NCBI GenBank assembly: GCA_017562135.1
Contig: QEYB01000629.1
Span: 1 to 64,000, forward strand
Length of the DNA: 64,000 nucleotides
Direction of reading: 5' to 3'
From: Dipylidium caninum
Lineage: Eukaryota; Platyhelminthes; Cestoda; Cyclophyllidea; Dipylidiidae
Shown here piece after piece: positions 25,301 through 33,999 of this stretch (positions are counted from its first letter, which is position 1; every line of letters begins with the position of its first letter). A program made the position numbers and the translations under genes. The notes under the pieces are model-generated. The model was not told the DNA's origin. It worked only from the letters and a program-made list of their open reading frames with translations, and did no database searches.

Positions 25301-28300
25301 CTCGCCCAGTCCGAGACCGAGAAGGGCACTCAGCGGGGTCTCGGGCGTCGGGAGCACCTCGAAGCCGACCACCTCCGACATCCGCTCCCAGTGGCGCCGC
25401 TGGATGCCGGGGTTGCACACCACCTGCATCGTGGGCAGGTGCTCGCGGAACTTCTCGATCCTGGCCTGTCGGGGCGAGCAGAGGCGCGGTTAAGTTGCCG
25501 CCGCGGGGAGGGAACCCCACGGCTTGCCAGCCCCTCACGACCAGTCTGCCCGCTCCATCCTCACCGTCTTTGCTAAGACATGGATCGCCCCTCTCCGCCC
25601 TCTACATAGAGCGCGGCGATGATCTGGCCTTATAAGTTAAGGACAAGGGAGGTAGTGGCGAGGCTCCACCATTTTATCCTCTTTTATTTGCCTTCCTTTA
25701 CGCGCCCAGCCGGGCGAATTTCGGGACAACGTGGACGACGACTGTCGTGCACGGGCTCTTGGACAATCTGCCAGACTTTTCCCCCACCCGTCATCTTAGA
25801 CGAAGTTTGCCATTTACGAATTGCGTAGAGCAACACGAGTAAGATTATCGTCGTCCTCCATTGAGGCTGAGCGGAAAATCGTGGCCATGAGTATGTTCCC
25901 GTGGAAGGGGTTTCCTCGATCGGGAAACATGCCATTTTAAGTGGAAACCTGTGGACAATAACAATTCTTCACGAAACAACTTAATGAAGCGTTTTTACTC
26001 CTCACTTTTGCCGTTTGCTACGAGGGTGGCAAAGCGGCCACCGGGGCAAATGTGGAGCCGCCAGTGGAGGTCGTCTCGTCACCTCACCAGTTCCGTGCCA
26101 CCGCCGCACGGACTACAAACCCTCCATCTTCTTTCCACAAAGCGGCAGACGAGATGCGTCACGTCGGCCGTTAATTGCCAGGTAATTGGAACTAAACTGC
26201 AGTGAGTTTTCAGTAAATAAATTATCCATCATCTCCGCTGCAATCACAGCTTTTGGGCCCTGGCATACGCGGCTCCCCCAGTCCCCCCGCCGTGCTGATG
26301 AGGTGTTATTTCGTTCCGTGACAGAACAGTGAGTTAAATCCGCCCTCAGGCTGTGCACGAGGACACACGGAGACTGTCTCCTGGCGGGCGGGCGGGCGGT
26401 GTCGAAGTCGCACGTACCCGGAGTTTCTGGGCCACCTTCAACGAGGTGGGCTGGTCAATCAGGGTTTTAGTCAGCCTGTGGACGGTCTTGTACATCTCCG
26501 TGATCTCCGATTCCACCTGAGTCGCGTCGACCTGCCAGTAGGGCGAGGCCAGCCAGGCTCTCTGCTTCTCTTCAAAGTCCTGCAATGTCCGCCACAGCGT
26601 CTTGTATGGCTCCATCGCCTTTCGCATCTCCAGTATCCGCGGAAAATCAGTCTTTTCGAACTGTAGCAGCTGCTCCTCCCTAGAACAGTGAAAGCACATT
26701 CGGAATAGATTTTTCTAGTCATTGTGACACGAAAAATGGCCCTCTTGTGGCCACCTTACAGGGCAATAGCCTCAACTTCCTCGTCCAACTCGTGCATCAG
26801 ACTCTCAAAGCTGTCCAGTGTGGCGTTGGCTCGCTTAATTTCGTCCTGCGAGAGAGCCTCCCTCTTCTGCATCAGCTGCACGAAGTCGGCAGAGCTGGCG
26901 ATCCGACTCTGCAACGCCGCGACACGCGCACGGAGCGCGTCCTCGGCGGCGTCCTGCAGATTGGCCAGACGCGCGTTGGCCACGTCGAGCACCTGCTTAA
27001 TGTAGCGCGGCCAGTAGAAGAGGTTGCTGTTCATCCGAATGTCATCCTCTAATTCAACCGAAAGGAAGAGCCAAGTTTAAAGAGCTGCCCAAGTTTCCGC
27101 TAGAATCCAGTCCACATGCCCACTCGCGAAAACAAACATTCGAGCTCTTCGCCCGAGGCACAGTGGCGGATGGCAACCCTTAGGCGACTCCCCTGAGGGC
27201 TTTAGCAGGAAACCCCCTCGGCGAGGCCTCTTTTGTGCCTTCTCAGTGACTGGAGGGCGTAACTTTACTCCTGCGGGGCGAGCAGGCTCCCAGTCTTCTT
27301 GCGTAGTAGTCACATCCAGCACCGACCAGAGCGAGGCGAGGCTAGGCGAGGCGAAGAGTCGCATTGCATTCGTTGGAGGACGTGGACTCCATTCTCAGCG
27401 TTGCCTTGTCACTCTGCCCAACTCATCTCTTGCGGACCTTCGGCGCTTCGGTGAGGTTTAAGCTGGCACGCCATTCCACCCTCGAAAAAACGCTTCAACT
27501 CCACTGTGCTACCCTTTTTTTGGCTAGAACTCGATTCATTGGGGAGAAAGTGATTGTCGACTTGACACGTGCAACCACTTTCAAGAGCGTCGTAATGGGA
27601 ACCACATCACTTTTAAACTTTACTGAGAAGGACTTCCAGGGGGTATTCGAAAAGAAAATGCAATTTCAGTCGTATCTGAGAAATTTGAGGCCTTCCGCCT
27701 GACGCAACAAGGTGCCGATGGAAATGTCCAGCGATGGTTTCACGGAAGCAGTCGGACGAAACGCCATCGTCCATCGGATTTCGTCTTCACTGCAGCCTAC
27801 GTCTCACTTATCCCTCATGACCCAGTTCTAAATTCAACTTGCCTGACACGAAGAGGTTGTCAAGGATGAAGTGGAGGTGTTCAGCCGCTTCGACGACTTC
27901 CGCCTGCAGCTGGAAGACCGTCTTATTCTGGGTGTCTCTGAGGAACTCTTGCAAATCCACCAGCGCCTGGGTGTCCGCCGGCTCTTCGCTCAACTTGTTC
28001 GTGATGGCGTCGTAGCGGCGGCAGATGCTGTCGGGCGCAAGAGCAGAAGTGAGAAGAAAGGTAGGTAATGATTCAGTCGAAACTACACCACTTCTCGCTT
28101 TCTTCCGCCTGAGATGTTGTTGCTGAGGCCTTGACAACCAATTTGACGCTATAAACTCCTTCGCGATGTCACACTATGCACCACCTTCGAGGTAGGACTT
28201 GGGCGCTCAAGGATTTGTCATCCCCTTAACTACAGACTGTGGCAGAACGCATTCGCTAGGGAGCGATTTTGGACTGGTGGAGACGACCTAATTCACAAGT

Positions 28301-31300
28301 TGCACGCCTTAGTGGCGGCTACAACTGTGCCGCGCCAACGAGGCCAGCGAAAGGCCTCGCCCGGCGCGGACAGCGTGGACGCGTTGGAGCATTCAAAGGA
28401 GAGTTGATTGGGAGAGGAGAAGGGAAACGACACGGCAGAGCAACTCTTCTACCATTAAGCCATCATTAGGATCCACTTGTGCAAAATCCCCCGTGTGCAT
28501 TTGGAGTACAAAGTCTACTCCTTCCTCTGCTATCCGCGCAATGTCTTTCAAGCCCCAAGAGCTTCCAGTTGCTCTTTCCAGCCTCTCCGCCCCTTAATCA
28601 ACTACGAAGTCATTCACTGCGAGTCGAGCACTGGGATTTCCTCATTGGCACGATCGAAATACGATTTTTTACAAGTAAATGCGGTGTCTGACGGGAGTGA
28701 GGTGTTGGGCATTTCCCGCAGCAGGCTGCTCGCCCACCTTCTGTTCGTCTCCCTGGTCTCGTCCAGCTCGAAGGCAGAGAGGATGTCGCGGAGTTTCTGC
28801 GCCCTCGTGGCCAAATTCACATTCACTGCTCGGCAGTCGAGGCAGAAGAGTTGCAGCGGAACGGTGAAGCGAAGTCCGAGAATCTCCTTTTTCAGGTCCC
28901 CGTAGGAGTCAAGTTGCTGTCGAATTGGACAAGGCGAGTGTCAAATTAATGCAAAGGAGTCGAAAGCGAAGCGGTCACTTTTACGCAGTGTGACAATTTT
29001 TCGTCAGTTCTTTCTTAGGATGATGGTAAAGTGATGTCTCAGGTGTCTTTTGTCACTTCACTTGGCAGCGTCCAATCAAGGCTCGTCTGCACGTGCACAC
29101 GTCCGTTCTGCCGAGCGTCCACCGCATCCCAAAAAGGCGTCTCACTGTTCTTCGGATTTTAACAAAATACATGACTTGACAGATCATGTGTAATAATTCC
29201 CTTACCTTCTTCACTTGCCTCAGACTTTCTTGAAGTTGGTCCTCCAAACTGTCGCCCTCCTGCAAGAGTCCTTTTTTCTAGGGCAAAAAACGCACATTTA
29301 AGTCATATTTCCTTGTTACTTCTCGGCATGACTCGACTCCTTCTCCCCTCGCCTCCCTCATTTCGGCGGCCGGCTGAGCGTCTGGCTGTCGCCGCTAGCG
29401 GAGCAGACGTTCAGAGTTCGCCGTCGACGCCCTCCTTCCCGCGACATGTCGCCCAATCGCGCAGGTCGACCCATTTCGCGTTCATGGATGCTTTTACGAG
29501 AGAGCACCGGGCAGCTGCGAGCTCCTCGAGTCGGCCCCCCCCCCTCCCTCGGGGCACAAGTAGTCTCAGGGTGGCTCACATTTAGTACATCAAGGAAGGT
29601 CAGAGTGATGTGAATTCTTCGCGTCTGCGAGGGGACCTGTGTCTGCGCCGTCCCGCTTATCGTCGTTTGCTCCCATCCGCCCTAAATAAGGCTGGGAGAG
29701 AATTCCCACCTCAACGGCAACATGCGGCGAAGAGTTGAGCACGCGGATCCCCCCTCGGAGGGGCGAAGGTGACGCCTCCGTCCACTATATTTCCAAGCGC
29801 CACTTCTGCACGTCGGACGTTGAGGGGACATGACTGGTCACCATCAGACTTCCAAAGACCTCAAAGCACCACGGCCATCCGATTCGACCAACGGCGCTTT
29901 CCGATGCTATGCTACGCTACTGGCGTGTCCAGATCCAGCCCAATCACGAACAAATTTTTCCTCACACATGAAGACTGACTGACCGGGGAGCATGGAGAGC
30001 CTAGAAGGCAATTCGCCGGGTACAGGTGCTTAGGGTAACTCGAGTGGAGGCCACCCTTCTTCCTTCGCTCCGGTGACTGCAGTCTGCTGCCAAGGGGAAC
30101 GTCAAAACAGACGACGATAAGAGACAGGCTCGGTGATTGACAGCAGACAACCTTGACAAGCTACAGCTGAAAGTCCCGAAGTTTAACCAACTCCCTCGAC
30201 ATTATTTTCGTCTAAACACGCAATTGTTGTCTCTTCCATTTCCCCGCAAAGTAGATTCTGGAGATCGTCGCTGCGACTAACCTTCTTTGCGGCAAGTAGA
30301 CTGTGGCGGTCCTTCATGAATGTGCGCAGTTCCATTTCAGCCTTGTTGTTGAGCAAGTTTCCGTAGGGACGATAGTAGTCGAGGTATTGTCGTGGACCGG
30401 TGGAGTTGAGCCGAAATACGTGGAGAGCTCGGTCGGTGCATTTGGCGACCAAATCCTCCTGATAGTTGACACTACGAATGTAGATGGGCTGATTCACCAT
30501 GTCCGGGAAGAGCTCCGTCTCCACCTATCGCAAGGAAAAGTCGAAAAAACCGAGGGGATGAGGGAAATACCCGTCCTCTTCTGCGGCAGAACAACTGTCA
30601 GGCTGTCTGAGCTCGCGGAAGCGGCCTCCGAGGCTCGCGAGGCGGTTCGACGCGTCTGTTCACCCCGAGGGCAGCGAGGGGCGCCGCGGTCCCGGCCTGG
30701 GCCTCGGGGAGAAGGGGGAGAGGGAGGGACAAGGATGGGGAAGGCGACTCACCCTCGGCAAATTCGTGGCGGCGTGCGTGATGATTTGGAAACACTTCAG
30801 CAAGTGCTCGCGAATCTCCCTCAGATTTGGAGCATAGACCACTTTGGGATCGGAGATCTTGAGCTTGATCAACAGCAGCGGCTTCCGCACAAACTGCATC
30901 TCATCGTAGTCGTTTTTGAAGGCGTTGGATGACTTCATCAAAAAAAGACGTGAAGGTGTCTTTTACTTTCATGCATGTCTAATTACATGAGGGGAGGGCA
31001 AATTGCTAGCCAACAACCTTATACTCCTCAATGAACTCGGTGAGCAGGTGAATGGAGGCTTCGACAATGCTCCTCAACTGCTTCGACATGAGGGCCTCGA
31101 TGCTCGAGAAGAAGACTTGGGTCTGTTTGAGAGGAGAGGTTTTGGTCTCGGGCAGGAGGTAGGCCCATTGATGTCGCAACTCCACAAATTTCTGCGCACA
31201 GTCCGGAATCCATCTGCAGGGCGACGCAACAAACGGCTAAGAAGTTCTACTGGACATCCGACACAATCGTTTCAAGGCGACTACTTCCCTTGATGGACGA

Positions 31301-33999
31301 GGGGCACAGCGCCTCTCACGAGGATAAATTAAACAAAAAAAGAGGTTGCGGGATTAAGAAGTCCACAGCTCCTGACTCGCGAGGCTATTCAACATACCAA
31401 ATCTCCCTTCCCCAACTACATAAGAGGACCTTTCACGTAACTGCTTTGGCTATGCTGTTGTTTTCAGGATCACAGACAACCTAGTCGGCCGCAGAGACGT
31501 CCTCGGCTTCAGCCGCATACGACCATTTCACACAGTGTCATGCCTATGCCGGACAGCTTCTACAACCGGTGCTTCAAACTCCCGTTGTTCGTGCTTCTTT
31601 CCATGTGAGCGAGAAAGGCGAGGGGAAGGAGGATTTGGAGGGGGGAGGGTTGGGCGAACTTACGCCTTTCGGAGGATGTCGCGCGTAGCAAAGCACTGTT
31701 GGTTAATGAGATTCTCGAACTCCCCCGGCAACATGGGTTCACCGACCTTCCTGATCGCCTCGATGTCGACAAAACGCAAATCCGCGTACCTGGTAGAGGA
31801 GGCGATGGGAAATGTGTGTGAGAGGCAGACCCTTCATGCCTTGCGGAGCAATTTGGGACAGAAGACAAACACGTACTTGCGGTACCAGAGGTCGTTAAGG
31901 GCTAAACTCATGGCAGAAGGCACAAACAGCCCATGGGTACATATTTTAACCCTCTTCTCCATCTCACTGTGCCACGGAACAGGCGATCTGATGACAAAAA
32001 TAGGGTAGGGCACCGGCGTCCATTGAATGAACAGTCGGAGCCTTTCTTCTGCGTCCAAGAGCACGTAATCCACTAGAAACACACGGCATTCCACACAAGT
32101 TAACAACTCCTTCGACCGCAGGCCCACGCTCGCCGTGAGCAGGCGGCTTCTGGGAGTTGACCCACCTATCGCTTTCTTCACCGCCACCCGGTAGTCGGTG
32201 TTGATTTCGGCGAGGAGAGACTCGGCCAGGTGACTCCACTTCCTTGCCAATTCCTCGGGGACCCCCTTCTTCAGGGCCGCCCACAGCCTCTCCGGCGGGT
32301 CGGCCACCATTTTGTCCGCACACCGTTTTCTATGTAGTAGACGTATCGCTACAAGGGAAACACCCCCAAACCGACACATTTGCTGGCATTCTAGGTGGTA
32401 ACGACAAATCATTCCCATTTAGCACCGAATAAACTCTCACTCAGGCTTAAATACGTCTGGCCCGGATGGTTGGGTGCGAGGTTGAACTCCGTCCCTTCAA
32501 GTATCGTCTATGACTTTTAAATCACCGGGAATATGAAAAACCCAGTCGTTTCCCCACTTTGAAACTCCAAATTGGCGTTTTTTGACACCTGACCCTCTTG
32601 TGACGAAAGTAAGTGTGGATGCGGCGTCGTGAGGATCGCTTTCAGTGCCGCACAATAAACATGGTGACAGCGCAACACGAGTTCCAAGGCGGTCCTACAG
32701 TCCGCAATCAGACAGTCTCCATCTATGCAGGGTATTTTACGAAGTAGGAGGGAGGATAGTGGGACGAAAGCAAGTCTCAGTGTCCGATCAACCGATGATC
32801 GCATTGAGCATGGTAAGATTTAGTCGAACTCCTTAACACAACAGGAGGTTTTCTTGCTCGCTTTACTTAATTTTTGGCTTTTTTACAAAGTGAGATGTAA
32901 ATGAGTGACTTTATTAAGTCACGTTAACAATTAAATCTTTCCTCCAAACGTCCCATTTACTTGTCAAATGCCATTTGAAGCTTCTACTCAACTCACCGAG
33001 ATGTCCCGCTCGGAGGGTTCGCCTGTCAGATGGCGGGAGGCCGCTTCACAGCGTTTCATTTCTTTCATCTGCGACATTGGGGACTGCGGTCTGTCCACAT
33101 CCGATTTCCTGTAGAAAGATGACAAGGATTTGTGCCCTCTTGTTAATTTTGAAATTGTAGGGGTGACTTTTAAAATTCGTTTTCGCTTGCCCGGTGGCTT
33201 TTAGTAACTTGATTTCAAAAGTAGGACGCCACCTTTTCTTATGCCGATATACTCTGTCATTGCCTTTTCATCTGTCTGCACGTTAACTCAGGCTATTCGA
33301 CGATCAAGAAGAGCAATGACTTTGTGCAATCGCGAATGAAACTCTACTTGGAGTACTTTGTCAAATTTTATGCATTTATTTGAAACGCCCCTACGCATAA
33401 GAACGAATGTGTGACTTTATTTGTTTATTAAAAAATTTATTATGATTAGTCGTCCACTTTAAAAGTTTCCATGAAATATTCAATAACAGCCTGGCAATGA
33501 AGGTATTTCATAACTTGAATATGTGTTAAGGTATTTGACCACCAAAATATCTCAACCTTATAATTTTTTAAACCAAATGATAATTAAGTTTAAAATAGCG
33601 CTTACTTTGGCAATGGCCAAAAAAAGTAAATACCTTGAAAACTGAGCACCCGTTCACGATATTTATCGTAAAACTAAAAGTTTATATTATTCTTCACTTC
33701 CAATACATAGTGGTAGGCCATAAACAGGTAAATTCATCCCATTATCTGGTTTTCGTGGACCTCAACACAAGCAGTGGCACGGGACACTGTAAGAATAAAG
33801 TGTTATTGAAAGCAACAATGACAACTAACTAGTACATACAAATAATAGCTTGAAGCGTTTCTGAATCTCTTGTGTGCATAAACGTGAGAAGACTCCGGGA
33901 TTCGGGAATGAGGAGGAAGGCGATTGAGTTGAAGATTCGCGGCCGCAGGAGAGTAATTACTACCGATAGATTGACTTGGTGGACGATGATATTTTTGAT
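1103..33999 (-). CDS. DNAH12-like: Axonemal inner-arm dynein heavy chain, DNAH12-like (partial gene, about 41 exons)
   Basis: This is the motor subunit of an axonemal dynein, which uses ATP to slide doublet microtubules in cilia or sperm flagella. Segments in transcript order: 33999?-33840, 33108-32997, 32348-32166, 32072-31877, 31789-31664, 31213-31018, 30932-30753, 30524-30282, 29277-29206, 28916-28738, 28027-27843, 27048-26760, 26679-26418, 25465-25175, 23892-23722, 23143-22881, 21907-21706, 20999-20868, 20792-20606, 19859-19715, 19222-19078, 18620-18303, 18046-17955, 17508-16412, 15879-15439, 14879-14560, 13932-13747, 13668-13485, 13198-12823, 12513-12203, 11067-10900, 9304-8744, 8135-7725, 6851-6639, 5596-5308, 4860-~4471, 4357-3925, 3257-3153, 2676-2507, 2256-2113, 1532-1103. 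Down to 4.86 kb the joins keep phase across GT-AG (twice GC-AG) introns. The family assignment rests on remembered motifs such as [17 protein letters not shown] and the short tail. About 3,000 residues are well supported. The first exon and the final C-terminal exons were not found. Confidence 0.93.
1909..1939 (+). repeat. A-rich tract
   Basis: This is an A run interrupted by one G, within a dynein intron between exons 2256-2113 and 1532-1103. It reads as a T run in the transcript. There is no retroelement body or target-site duplication next to it, so I treat it as a simple repeat. Confidence 0.8.
4471..5596 (-). CDS. Dynein heavy chain, AAA5 with one frame break
   Basis: Exon 5596-5308 is open and carries [37 protein letters not shown] and the final IDPQ. 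It joins in phase to exon 4860-~4471, which starts [20 protein letters not shown], then shifts frame near 4781-4791 and continues [49 protein letters not shown] and [16 protein letters not shown]. These are the standard AAA5 landmarks. A single missing base explains the shift. The left edge of the exon is approximate: no clean donor is visible after the codons for SIVAAME, so 4471 may be off by some bases. Confidence 0.9.
6639..9304 (-). CDS. Dynein heavy chain, stalk and microtubule-binding domain
   Basis: Exons 9304-8744, 8135-7725 and 6851-6639 encode the end of AAA4, coiled-coil strand 1, the microtubule-binding tip and strand 2. Exon 9304-8744 starts with [15 protein letters not shown], holds [19 protein letters not shown], and runs into a heptad-like stretch ending near [10 protein letters not shown]. 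Exon 8135-7725 has [48 protein letters not shown] and [12 protein letters not shown]. Exon 6851-6639 returns along strand 2 ([38 protein letters not shown]). The intron after this last exon appears to start with GC (AAG then GCATGT), because no GT fits the phase there. Frames are open throughout. Confidence 0.95.
10900..13198 (-). CDS. Dynein heavy chain, AAA3-AAA4 connection and AAA4
   Basis: Exons 13198-12823, 12513-12203 and 11067-10900 encode the connection and AAA4. Landmarks are [46 protein letters not shown] joined to the AAA4 P-loop [43 protein letters not shown] and [11 protein letters not shown]. The last exon carries [20 protein letters not shown] and [14 protein letters not shown]. 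The usual family sequence is GVGGSGRQS, so the His for Gln is a small deviation. Frames are open and joins are in phase. The 1.6-kb intron 9305-10899 that follows shows no other gene. Confidence 0.94.
13485..14879 (-). CDS. Dynein heavy chain, AAA3
   Basis: Exons 14879-14560, 13932-13747 and 13668-13485 encode AAA3, a regulatory nucleotide site. The P-loop GHTGTGKS is split by an intron. Its first part ends exon 15879-15439, and exon 14879-14560 resumes with [11 protein letters not shown]. Further landmarks are [37 protein letters not shown] (Walker B), [34 protein letters not shown], and [20 protein letters not shown]. In exon 13668-13485 the frame breaks after DFARVIRG at a run of five C on the plus strand (13550-13554). 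The next frame then reads [20 protein letters not shown] up to the donor. Removing one base of the run would restore the family pattern. Confidence 0.93.
15439..17508 (-). CDS. Dynein heavy chain, end of AAA1, AAA2 and start of AAA3
   Basis: Exon 17508-16412 is the longest of the gene (1,097 bases) and is fully open. It opens with [16 protein letters not shown] and [12 protein letters not shown] (end of AAA1). It then holds the AAA2 P-loop [21 protein letters not shown], the AAA2 Walker B region [19 protein letters not shown], and [15 protein letters not shown]. Exon 15879-15439 continues with the AAA2-AAA3 connection ([14 protein letters not shown]) and ends at the first Gly of the AAA3 P-loop (LMVGHTG). 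AAA2 binds but normally does not hydrolyse nucleotide and is regarded as structural. Its P-loop Gly-Lys-Thr is intact here. The junction between the two exons splits a Glu codon and is in phase. Confidence 0.95.
17955..19859 (-). CDS. Dynein heavy chain, AAA1 (main ATPase site)
   Basis: Exons 19859-19715, 19222-19078, 18620-18303 and 18046-17955 encode AAA1, the site whose ATP hydrolysis drives motility. Exon 19859-19715 ends the linker with [11 protein letters not shown]. Exon 19222-19078 carries [20 protein letters not shown] and the P-loop [12 protein letters not shown]. Exon 18620-18303 carries the Walker B stretch [11 protein letters not shown] and sensor I region [17 protein letters not shown]. 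Exon 18046-17955 (92 bases) carries [19 protein letters not shown]. All key catalytic residues are present: Lys and Thr of the P-loop, the DE of Walker B, and the Asn of sensor I. The only P-loop change from the usual family sequence is TETSK for TETTK. AAA1 therefore looks fully competent. Confidence 0.96.
18055..18087 (+). repeat. GAA microsatellite forming the polypyrimidine tract of a dynein intron
   Basis: Nine perfect GAA units (18061-18087) follow an imperfect one. On the transcribed strand the repeat is TTC, lying about 9 to 41 bases upstream of the acceptor of dynein exon 18046-17955. It therefore appears to act as the polypyrimidine tract. Confidence 0.85.
20606..23892 (-). CDS. Dynein heavy chain, linker domain exons
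   Basis: Exons 23892-23722, 23143-22881, 21907-21706, 20999-20868 and 20792-20606 encode the linker core. Landmarks are [42 protein letters not shown] joined to [29 protein letters not shown], and [12 protein letters not shown] joined to ARDVV. These are among the most conserved stretches of axonemal dynein heavy chains. All junctions are in phase and the reading frames are open. The intron between 21907-21706 and 20999-20868 carries a CA/TG repeat about 10 bases inside its donor. The GVCILS form of the junction motif is one reason for preferring DNAH12 over DNAH7, though this comparison is from memory and not from an alignment. Confidence 0.95.
21679..21695 (+). repeat. CA microsatellite in dynein intron
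   Basis: A short (CA)n run is followed by CAAACAAACAGAC. On the transcribed strand it is a (TG)n run starting about 10 bases after the GTCTGT donor of dynein exon 21907-21706. Confidence 0.85.
25175..30932 (-). CDS. Dynein heavy chain, tail to proximal linker exons
   Basis: Exons 30932-30753, 30524-30282, 29277-29206, 28916-28738, 28027-27843, 27048-26760, 26679-26418 and 25465-25175 form one continuous frame. Landmarks in order are [52 protein letters not shown] and [13 protein letters not shown]. These match the N-terminal DHC region and the beginning of the linker in the DNAH7/DNAH12 group. The linker is the mechanical lever that swings across the AAA ring. The 72-base exon 29277-29206 is the smallest in the gene. 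The intron after exon 28027-27843 begins with GC instead of GT (CAG then GCAAGT), an otherwise perfect donor match. No other gene is visible in the introns, which run up to about 1.3 kb. Confidence 0.92.
31018..33999 (-). CDS. Dynein heavy chain, N-terminal tail exons
   Basis: Six segments encode the short tail that attaches the motor to its axonemal site. Exon 33108-32997 has a clean acceptor (pyrimidine run then CAG) and donor (GTGAGT). It joins in phase to 32348-32166, whose first codons read RYVYYIENG, the conserved start of the DNAH7/DNAH12 tail. Exons 32072-31877 and 31789-31664 carry VPWHS and [13 protein letters not shown]. Exon 31213-31018 carries [14 protein letters not shown]. The most upstream segment, about 33999-33840, is tentative. 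It is a Ser/Pro-rich frame containing [12 protein letters not shown] in otherwise AT-rich DNA, and its GTATGT donor fits the phase of the next exon. Exon 32348-32166 contains a one-base frame break at 32310-32313. The initiator exon was not found, so the start codon is unknown. Confidence 0.75.

Noticed and set aside
32308..32310. ATG as start codon of the dynein gene
   Set aside because: The conserved tail motif RYVYYIENG lies upstream in another frame, and exon 33108-32997 splices in phase to it.
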